64,000 nucleotides of DNA from Natronomonas halophila (lineage in GTDB: Archaea > Halobacteriota > Halobacteria > Halobacteriales > Haloarculaceae), in assembly GCF_013391085.1 (NCBI RefSeq), contig NZ_CP058334.1:2542001-2606000 (forward strand), given 5' to 3'. The notes under the pieces were generated by a model. That model saw nothing but the letters and a program-made list of their open reading frames with translations, did not search any database and was not told the origin of the DNA. Both the position numbers and the translations under genes were made by a program. Shown piece after piece: positions 58,123 to 64,000 of this stretch; within the stretch, counting starts at the first letter, position 1; each line of letters begins with the position of its first letter.

Positions 58123-59052
58123 ATGAGTAAGCAGCTGCCGGACGTACAGGCGTCGAGTCCCGACGTGAGCGTGGGACTCAACCGGGTCGGGGTAACGGGC
58201 GTCGAGAAGCTCGTGAAGCTCCACCGAGAGGACCAGCGCCCCATCGTGCTGATGGCGGAGTTCGACGTCTTCGTGGACCTGCCGAGTTGGCGGAAGGGCG
58301 CGGACATGAGCCGGAACATGGAAGTCGTCGACGAGATGCTCGAAGAGGCGGTCTCCGAGCCCGCGCTTCGGGTCGAGGACATCTGCGGCGATGTTGCCGA
58401 GCGCCTGCTGGAGAAACACGAGTACACGACGCAGGCGGAGGTTCGCATGGAAGCCGAGTATATGATTCGCGACGAGACGCCGGCCTCGAACCTGCAGACG
58501 CAGGCGACGGCCGATATCATCGCCTCCGCGACCGCGAGCGACGAGGGGACCCGTGAGGAAATCGGCTGTCACGTCGTCGGGATGACCGTCTGTCCGTGTT
58601 CGCAGGGGATGAGCGAATCGCGGGCCCGAGACGTACTGCAGGACCTCAACGTCGAACGGGAGACCATCGACGAGTTCCTCGAAGAGGTACCACAGCCGGG
58701 CCACTCCCAGCGCGGCCATGCGACGCTGACCGTCGAGACGTCGGGCGACCCGAGCGTGGACCTGCGGGAACTCATCGATATCGCGCGGGATTCGATGAGC
58801 GCGCGCATCTACAACCTCGCGAAGCGGCCCGACGAGGACCACATGACCTACGAGTCACATGCGGACGCGAAGTTCGTCGAGGACTGCGTGCGCGCGATGG
58901 CCGAGGGGGTCGTCGAGTCGTATCCGAACCTCTCGGACGATGCAATCGTCTACATGGAACAATCCAACGACGAGTCGATTCATCAGCACAACGCCCACGC
59001 CGAACGCGCCGCGGAGTTCGGGCAACTGAAGCAGGAAGTAACCGAGGACTAG
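58123..59052 (+). CDS. mptA: GTP cyclohydrolase MptA (type IB, archaeal)
   Basis: A 309-residue enzyme that opens the GTP ring in the pterin pathway. [40 protein letters not shown] and [16 protein letters not shown] match the COG1469 (MptA/FolE2) family; the cysteine and histidines in the CPCSQ region and [12 protein letters not shown] are the metal-site candidates. Its stop overlaps the convergent histidine kinase stop by 4 bases. Confidence 0.94.
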   Translation: MSKQLPDVQASSPDVSVGLNRVGVTGVEKLVKLHREDQRPIVLMAEFDVFVDLPSWRKGADMSRNMEVVDEMLEEAVSEPALRVEDICGDVAERLLEKHEYTTQAEVRMEAEYMIRDETPASNLQTQATADIIASATASDEGTREEIGCHVVGMTVCPCSQGMSESRARDVLQDLNVERETIDEFLEEVPQPGHSQRGHATLTVETSGDPSVDLRELIDIARDSMSARIYNLAKRPDEDHMTYESHADAKFVEDCVRAMAEGVVESYPNLSDDAIVYMEQSNDESIHQHNAHAERAAEFGQLKQEVTED

Positions 59053-60440
59053 TCGGCCCGCGGGAGGCGGATGGCGACCCGGTTGCCGCCCTCGTCCGTC
59101 GGTTCGAACTTCAGGGAGCCATCCGAGAGGTCGACGATCCAGTAGACGAGCCAGAGGCCGAGGCCGGTGCCGTGGAACATATCGGAGAGTTCCGCGGTAC
59201 CGAGCAGCGGTTCGAACTCGTAGTCGGGGATTTCTGGGCAGTTGTCGGTGATGACGATTTCGACGTCGCGGCCGACGTTTCGGAGTCGGACGGATATTTC
59301 GGCCGTCGTTTCGGCGTGTTTCGCGGCGTTTTCCAGGAGTTCGTAGAGCGCGCGCTGCATCTCCGGGAGCGCGACGGCGACCGCGGTTTCGGGTAACGCC
59401 ACGTCGATGTCGGCGTCCGGGAACGCCGAGCGCACCGCGTCGACGGCGTCCCGAAGGAGGGCCGTTACGTCGACGCGTTCGGGGGACTCGATGTCGACGA
59501 TGATGTCGACGATTTCCCGCTCCTTTTCGGCGGTCGCAAGGAGGTTCGTGCCGGTTTCGAGTATCGTCTCCATGTTCTCGGCGATGGTCGGGGAGCCGTT
59601 CTCGCGTGCGAGTTCCGCGTGACCGATGATGACGTTCATGTCGTTCCGGAGGTTGTGTCGCAGGAGGTTGTCCATCACCCGGAGTTGGCGCTCGCGGCGC
59701 CGGCGGTCGGTGATGTCCCGGGAGAAGCCGACGACGCGGGTCACCTCGCCGTCCTCGACGATGGGTTGGCCCTTGGCCCACACCCACCGCTGGTAGTTCC
59801 GGTCCGGATTGACCCGATATTCCATGTCGAACGTCTCGCCGGCCGACAGTCGGGCCATGCTCTCTACGACGCCTTCGCGGTCGTTCGGGTGGATGGCATC
59901 CAGAAAGCTCCGTGGGTCGTCCGCGACTGCTTCGGTCGAGAGGCCGTAGACCTCCTCGTAGGCCTCGTTGACGAAGAGCAGTTCCTCCCAGTCGGCGCTG
60001 AACATCCAGAGGACGTCCTTGGCGTTGGCCGCGAGGTCCTCGAGGCGTCGCTCGGTCTCCCGGTGGGCGGCCTCCGCTTGCTTCCGGTCGGTGATGTCCC
60101 GCGAACTGACGACGTAGCCGTCGAGGGTGGTGTCCTTCCGGTTCAGCATCCGGCTTTCGAGCCAGACCCACGAGCCGTCCTTGGAGCGATGCCGGTATTC
60201 GATGGTGTCGGTCATGTCCTCGTCGGCGGTGAGGAGTCGCTCGAAGGTGGCGTGGACGTCCTGCCAGTCCTCGGGGTGGATGTATTCGAAGGTGTTCCGG
60301 CCGACGAACTCGTCGGGGGTGTATCCGAGCACTCGCTCGACTGCGGCGTTCGCGTATCTGTAGGTCCCCTCGGAATCGATGACGACGATTTTGTCCTGCG
60401 CGAGGTCAAGGAGCGTGGCCAATCGCTCGGCGTCTTCCAT
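59049..60440 (-). CDS. PAS-domain sensor histidine kinase
   Basis: A 463-residue soluble kinase. Two PAS domains (about 8-125 and 135-255, each ending with the SSRDITDR or SRDITDR motif of a PAC extension) precede a phosphoacceptor helix with [18 protein letters not shown] (His in LRHNLRN) and a HATPase domain with [10 protein letters not shown] (N box) and [15 protein letters not shown] (G box). No membrane helix, so it senses an internal signal. The partner response regulator is not adjacent. Convergent with mptA. Confidence 0.92.
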   Translation of the reverse strand: MEDAERLATLLDLAQDKIVVIDSEGTYRYANAAVERVLGYTPDEFVGRNTFEYIHPEDWQDVHATFERLLTADEDMTDTIEYRHRSKDGSWVWLESRMLNRKDTTLDGYVVSSRDITDRKQAEAAHRETERRLEDLAANAKDVLWMFSADWEELLFVNEAYEEVYGLSTEAVADDPRSFLDAIHPNDREGVVESMARLSAGETFDMEYRVNPDRNYQRWVWAKGQPIVEDGEVTRVVGFSRDITDRRRRERQLRVMDNLLRHNLRNDMNVIIGHAELARENGSPTIAENMETILETGTNLLATAEKEREIVDIIVDIESPERVDVTALLRDAVDAVRSAFPDADIDVALPETAVAVALPEMQRALYELLENAAKHAETTAEISVRLRNVGRDVEIVITDNCPEIPDYEFEPLLGTAELSDMFHGTGLGLWLVYWIVDLSDGSLKFEPTDEGGNRVAIRLPRAD

Positions 60441-60579
60441 GGGGGGTGAATCCCTATTTCACGACGGAGCGTTATTGCGCTTGTGGCTGATTTTCACACA
60501 GTCGGACGCTGCGGGCAGACGAATCGGAATGTACTCGCTGGTGGGCAAGGAGAACGTCCCACGAAAGGAACCCGGCGCG

Positions 60580-61386
60580 TCAGAAGGAGAGTTTCTGGGC
60601 CTTCTCCCAGCGGGGTTCGAACTCGGTGCGGACGTTGCCCGCGAACTCGCGGTCCTTGAGGTCTATCATGGCGAAGACCTCCTGACTTTTGAGCGGGTGG
60701 GGTACCTCGATGACGACCTCGTTGCGGTCGATGAGCGTGAACGTCCCGGAGACGTTCTCGCTGGTGCGAACCGAGAAGTCGTCGTGTTCGGTCAGCGAGG
60801 CCCGGTAGCGTTCGCCGATGGATTCCGGCAGGATGGGCACGAGGTCGGGTCGCATCAACAACTGGACCTCGACGCCGCGTTCGAGCGCGTCGCTCAACTC
60901 GTCGAGGATGAGCGTGCCGACCGTATCGATATCGAAGAACTGCTCGGTGTAGGTCGACAGCACCATCACCACGCGGGAATCGGCGGCCGAGAGGCGCTCG
61001 ACCAGCAGGTCGACGGTCTCCTCGGGGCCGACAGAAGCGGTCCAGAACGTCTCCTCGACGGGTTCGGCGGTTTCGAGTTCGCCGGTCAGTTCGTCGACGA
61101 TGTCCTCGTACTGGTTGGCCTTCTCGTCGAGTTCCTGCTTTTTGTCCTCCAGCAGGCGGTCCAGCGCCGTGGTCGGTTCGACGGCGACGTACTTCTTGGG
61201 CCGGGAGGCGGATTGGGAACGGATGAGGTTGTACTGTTCGATGCTGTTGAGCACGTCGTAGATGCGACCCATGGGGACGTCGCTCACACGCGACAACTCC
61301 TTGGCCGTTGTGGGGCCGGTCTTTAAAAGTGCTCGATACGCGCGAGCCTCGTACTCCGAAAGGCCGAGATCTCTGAGGCTTGCCAT
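60580..61386 (-). CDS. trmB: TrmB-family transcriptional regulator
   Basis: A 268-residue regulator. An N-terminal winged helix (LGLSEYEARAYRALLKTGPT, then AKELSRVSDVPMGRIYDVLN) is followed by a coiled segment and a C-terminal sugar-type effector domain (TrmB C domain, VMVLSTYTEQFFDIDTVGT). TrmB proteins control sugar metabolism genes. The start at 61386 lies 29 bases after the TATA box at 61411-61418, so it is leaderless; the frame extends 36 bases further upstream through that box. Confidence 0.9.
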   Translation of the reverse strand: MASLRDLGLSEYEARAYRALLKTGPTTAKELSRVSDVPMGRIYDVLNSIEQYNLIRSQSASRPKKYVAVEPTTALDRLLEDKKQELDEKANQYEDIVDELTGELETAEPVEETFWTASVGPEETVDLLVERLSAADSRVVMVLSTYTEQFFDIDTVGTLILDELSDALERGVEVQLLMRPDLVPILPESIGERYRASLTEHDDFSVRTSENVSGTFTLIDRNEVVIEVPHPLKSQEVFAMIDLKDREFAGNVRTEFEPRWEKAQKLSF

Positions 61387-61410
61387 TATCGTGGCTCTCT
61401 CGCCCGGGGG

Positions 61411-61418
61411 ATATAAAC
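61411..61418 (-). promoter_or_regulatory. TATA box of the TrmB gene
   Basis: On the reverse strand TTTATATC-type sequence (GTTTATAT read from 61420 down to 61411) lies about 29 bases before the ATG at 61386. Confidence 0.55.
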
Positions 61419-61483
61419 ACACCGGGGGTTTTCCAATCGTGGAGTTGTTGATTCGCGAGGCGTATCGGAGAAAGGGGTCGGCC

Positions 61484-63103
61484 TCAGGGTGCGGGGCCGT
61501 CGCCGGCCCGGTCGAGCAATTGGTCGGGGGTTTCGGCAGGGCTGGACTCCTCGCCGGCCCGGACGACGACTGCGTCCTCGCGGTCCTCGGGGACGACGAC
61601 CTTCTCGTGGTCGGCGATGCGGAGCGCGGCCCGATGGAGGTCCGTGCCCGCGGGCGGCGTCCGGACGACGAGCGGGTCGTAGTGGGCGCGAGCGCAGGCG
61701 GCGGCGTAGCCCGCGACCTCGACGCCCATGCGGTCGTAGGCGCCCGCGAAGGACGCCAGTGCCGCCGTGGCGGTCTCCATGTATCGGTCCTCGCCGGTCA
61801 GGGCCCACAGGTCGATGAGCGCATCGGCCATCTCGGCGTTCGTCTCCAGCGGCCGCAGCGGCCGGTCCAGCAGGCCGGAACCGGTCGGCTCGCCGTCGAG
61901 GAAGGAATCGTCGGCGGCGACGAGGCGGTCGATGGCGTCCGCGGCGATTTCCTCGGCCGGTTCGAGCCAGCCGTCGGGGCCGGTCACCTGCGCGGCGGTG
62001 GTCAGGCCGCCGAGCAGGCGGGCGTGGTCCGCCAGCAGCCCCGTCTCGCTGTCCTCGCCGTCGAAGTGGGCGACGCGGCCGTCCTCGACGTGTGTTTCGA
62101 GGACGTGTTCGAGCGCGCGTTCGGCGTAGCGGGTCGCGCCGTCGTGGTCGGTGACGGCGGCGAAGGACAGCAGGGCCTCGGCGGCCATGCCGTTGCGGTC
62201 CGCGAAGACCGTCCCGTCGACGTGCGGGGGTTCGGCGTCCTCGCGGTCCGAGGGGTTCATCGTGTAGTAGTCGTCGTCAGCCGCCTGACTGCCGGCGAAG
62301 GCCTCGCCCGTCCACAGGTTCGTCGTCAGGTAGTCGACGGCCCGCTCGGCGGTGCCCTCGTAGGCGTCCTCGCCGGTATACAGGTAGCCGTTGGCGAAGG
62401 CGCGCACGAGCGCGGCGTTCTCGTCGGCCAGTTTCTCGCGGTGGGGTTCGCCCCAACTTCGGCTCTCGGCGAACCGATAGAAGCCGCCGTCGTAGGTGTC
62501 GTGTAGGTGGGTCCGCACCGCCTCCAGCGTCCGGGTCGCTCGGTCGCGGTCCCGCTTGAGGGCGAACTCGATGGTTCGCGGGAGGGGGAACTTCCCGCCG
62601 CTGCCCCAGCCGCCGTACTCCTCGTCGAAGGAGGCCGCGACCTGTTCGACCATGTGGGCTTCGATGTCGGCGGTCACCTCGCCGCTCGGCGGGTTGCTGT
62701 CCGAGAGGTTCCGCGGAATACTCCCCGCCGCGGTCCCCTTGGCGTTCCACGACTCGCGGACGCTATCGAGGACGCCGCGAATCGTATCCGGACCCAGGTA
62801 GGTCGCGCCGGTCAGTACCTCGCCGTCCGGCGTCAGGAAGACGGTCGTCGGGAAGCCGCCCATGTTGTAGCGTTCGCGGACGCGGGGGTTGCGGTCGACG
62901 TCCACGCGGACGGGGACGAAACTCTCGCCGATGTTGGCGGCGAGTTTCGGGTCCGAATACGTCTCCTCGTCCATCTGCTCACACCAGTCACACCACGGCG
63001 CGGTCAGGCAGGCCAGTACGGGCTTTCCGGCCCGGTCAGCGACGTCGAAGGCCTCCTGGCCCCACGGCCGCCAGTCGACAAGCGTCCCGTCTCGGAAGGT
63101 CAT
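61484..63103 (-). CDS. DUF255 thioredoxin-domain protein (YyaL/SSP411-like)
   Basis: A 539-residue protein, shorter than the usual 650-700. An N-terminal thioredoxin fold carries WCDWC (Cys38 and Cys41) in LTAPWCDWCEQMDEETYSDP, followed by the NMGGFPTTVFLTPDGEVLTG strand. The rest is an alpha/alpha barrel similar to glycosidase-like domains (GGWGSGGKFPLPRTIEFALK, GGFYRFAESRSWGEPHREKL). Role unknown in haloarchaea. The start at 63103 excludes a large antisense extension. Confidence 0.87.
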   Translation of the reverse strand: MTFRDGTLVDWRPWGQEAFDVADRAGKPVLACLTAPWCDWCEQMDEETYSDPKLAANIGESFVPVRVDVDRNPRVRERYNMGGFPTTVFLTPDGEVLTGATYLGPDTIRGVLDSVRESWNAKGTAAGSIPRNLSDSNPPSGEVTADIEAHMVEQVAASFDEEYGGWGSGGKFPLPRTIEFALKRDRDRATRTLEAVRTHLHDTYDGGFYRFAESRSWGEPHREKLADENAALVRAFANGYLYTGEDAYEGTAERAVDYLTTNLWTGEAFAGSQAADDDYYTMNPSDREDAEPPHVDGTVFADRNGMAAEALLSFAAVTDHDGATRYAERALEHVLETHVEDGRVAHFDGEDSETGLLADHARLLGGLTTAAQVTGPDGWLEPAEEIAADAIDRLVAADDSFLDGEPTGSGLLDRPLRPLETNAEMADALIDLWALTGEDRYMETATAALASFAGAYDRMGVEVAGYAAACARAHYDPLVVRTPPAGTDLHRAALRIADHEKVVVPEDREDAVVVRAGEESSPAETPDQLLDRAGDGPAP

Positions 63104-63214
63104 ACACCACCTTTCGTGAGCGGGGACGAAAGGGCTTCGAAGCCCCTGTCGACTTATTAACCCTCGGTCATCTTCGGAGATGGAATTTAGTCCGATGCTG
63201 GTCGACCCTCGAAT

Positions 63215-64000
63215 ATGATATCCCCTCACTTTCGAACGCGGGCTGTGCTCGTCGTCGGCCTCGTGGCCGTCTGTCTTCTCGCTGCTGCCGGTCTCGCACT
63301 CGCGGACGACCATACGCGCGAGACGGCACCCTACTACGAGCACGGCAACGAGAGCGCGAACGCCACCGTCGTCTTCCTCGACCAAGAGGACCACTACCCC
63401 GGGGCCGAGGAGGGAAGCGTTCGGTATACGGTCCGTGGTGACGAGGCCTTTGCCGATGTCGGTGCCTCCGATGGTTTCAACGCCAGTTGGTTCATCGTCG
63501 ACGCGCCGTTCGTCGACCACAGCGGTTGCGATATCGAGAACGTCGATACGTTCGGCGTCGACAGGGACGCCGACGGTACCGTCGAGGAAGACCTCATCGA
63601 GGCCTCTGTGGGAACAACATTCGAAGACGGTCGAATCACCGTCCGATTCTACGAGGAAAGCGACTTCGGCGGCGACCCCGTCCACATCTACCCCGGGGAC
63701 CGCATCATTCTCGAAATCGGCGACGAGTCGGCGGGCGGTCCCTGCACCCGGACGACCGAGGAGATGGGCTGGTATACTGCCGACCTCTTCCTGAACGGGT
63801 CGGCGTCAGCCGGCGACGGTGCCCAGTATGGCTTCACCGTCGAATCCAACGAAACCTACGTCTGCGAGTGCGACAGCCGCGAGGAAGCCGAGGAGGAACT
63901 CGGTCCGGACCCGGCGCCATCCACGGCGACGCCGACGGCCGCAACGGAAACGGCGACACCGACCAAAACCGCGACGCCGACGCCAACTGAAACGCCGACC
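63215..64000 (+). CDS. Secreted protein with Thr/Pro-rich tail, 3' end outside the window
   Basis: An ATG at 63215 opens a frame that runs 262 codons to the window edge without a stop. The first 30 residues form a Sec-type signal peptide (RAVLVVGLVAVCLLAAAGLA, then LADD), and a beta-rich extracellular domain of about 200 residues follows, with cysteines in HSGCDIENVD, GPCTRTTEEM and YVCECDS. The visible end (STATPTAATETATPTKTATP) is the stalk that usually precedes a membrane or sortase-like anchor. Divergent from the DUF255 gene; CTTATTAA near 63151 may be its TATA box. Confidence 0.7.
   Translation, partial: MISPHFRTRAVLVVGLVAVCLLAAAGLALADDHTRETAPYYEHGNESANATVVFLDQEDHYPGAEEGSVRYTVRGDEAFADVGASDGFNASWFIVDAPFVDHSGCDIENVDTFGVDRDADGTVEEDLIEASVGTTFEDGRITVRFYEESDFGGDPVHIYPGDRIILEIGDESAGGPCTRTTEEMGWYTADLFLNGSASAGDGAQYGFTVESNETYVCECDSREEAEEELGPDPAPSTATPTAATETATPTKTATPTPTETPT

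Noticed and set aside
61484-63685. A 733-residue version of the DUF255 protein
   Set aside because: The extra N-terminal part is antisense to the secreted-protein gene at 63215; the family start is at 63103.

Overview
The window is haloarchaeal chromosome (class Halobacteria). Supporting signs are high GC, very acidic proteins, archaeal information-processing genes (S19e, PDCD5-type DNA-binding protein, class I LysRS, archaeal UMP kinase), archaeal MptA, a Tat-dependent lipoprotein, a bacterio-opsin-activator-type HTH regulator, TrmB, and TATA boxes about 27-33 bases before start codons (leaderless transcripts). I cannot fix the genus. No rRNA, CRISPR array or transposase is visible.

Layout. 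1-9.7 kb: 5' end of a HemQ-like gene, two paralogous two-to-one-gene units encoding small DUF7123-type proteins behind near-identical promoters, two site-2 proteases, lysS-pyrH, a MoaE-type molybdopterin synthase, thiL and a flippase-like membrane protein. 9.8-16.4 kb: rps19e, PDCD5, PP-loop ATPase, TrkA-N protein, MOT1-type oxyanion transporter, PIN-like protein, SDR, RdgB. 17.3-20.8 kb: the glyoxylate shunt (malate synthase, isocitrate lyase) beside a divergent HTH regulator. 20.8-26.1 kb: a type IV pilus set (membrane platform, ATPase and divergent pilin). 26.3-36.5 kb: tRNA-Thr, tRNA-Gly, P450, enoyl-CoA hydratase, NadE, a Nmad3-like protein, an arylsulfotransferase-like beta-propeller, a beta-helix acyltransferase. 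36.5-37.6 kb: a small AT-rich island with one gene that may be a divergent HhH-GPD DNA glycosylase. 37.6-43.2 kb: aldo/keto reductase, a K+ channel divergent from two membrane-anchored RCK_C proteins, a ferredoxin. 43.2-43.97 kb: tRNA-Leu with a duplicated 3' end and a cluster of hairpins. 43.97-51.5 kb: a five-gene peptide ABC transporter. 51.5-64 kb: haloarchaeal unknowns, HerA-like ATPase, UspA, KaiC-like ATPase, NAD kinase, a structured non-coding locus, MptA, a PAS histidine kinase, TrmB, a DUF255 thioredoxin protein and the start of a secreted Thr/Pro-tailed protein.

Two signals stand out. First, the non-coding gaps carry a recurring hairpin with a three- or four-base loop and a tandem G.A/A.G step inside the stem; stems differ between copies but stay paired, and two copies 14 kb apart differ only by one compensatory base pair. 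Several copies are strung together in a candidate RNA gene at 57.65-57.97 kb. Second, the peptide-binding protein at 43,975 appears circularly permuted: the family's C-terminal segment lies at its N terminus, right after the lipoprotein linker. Its two ATPases and one permease also carry unusual insertions or extensions.
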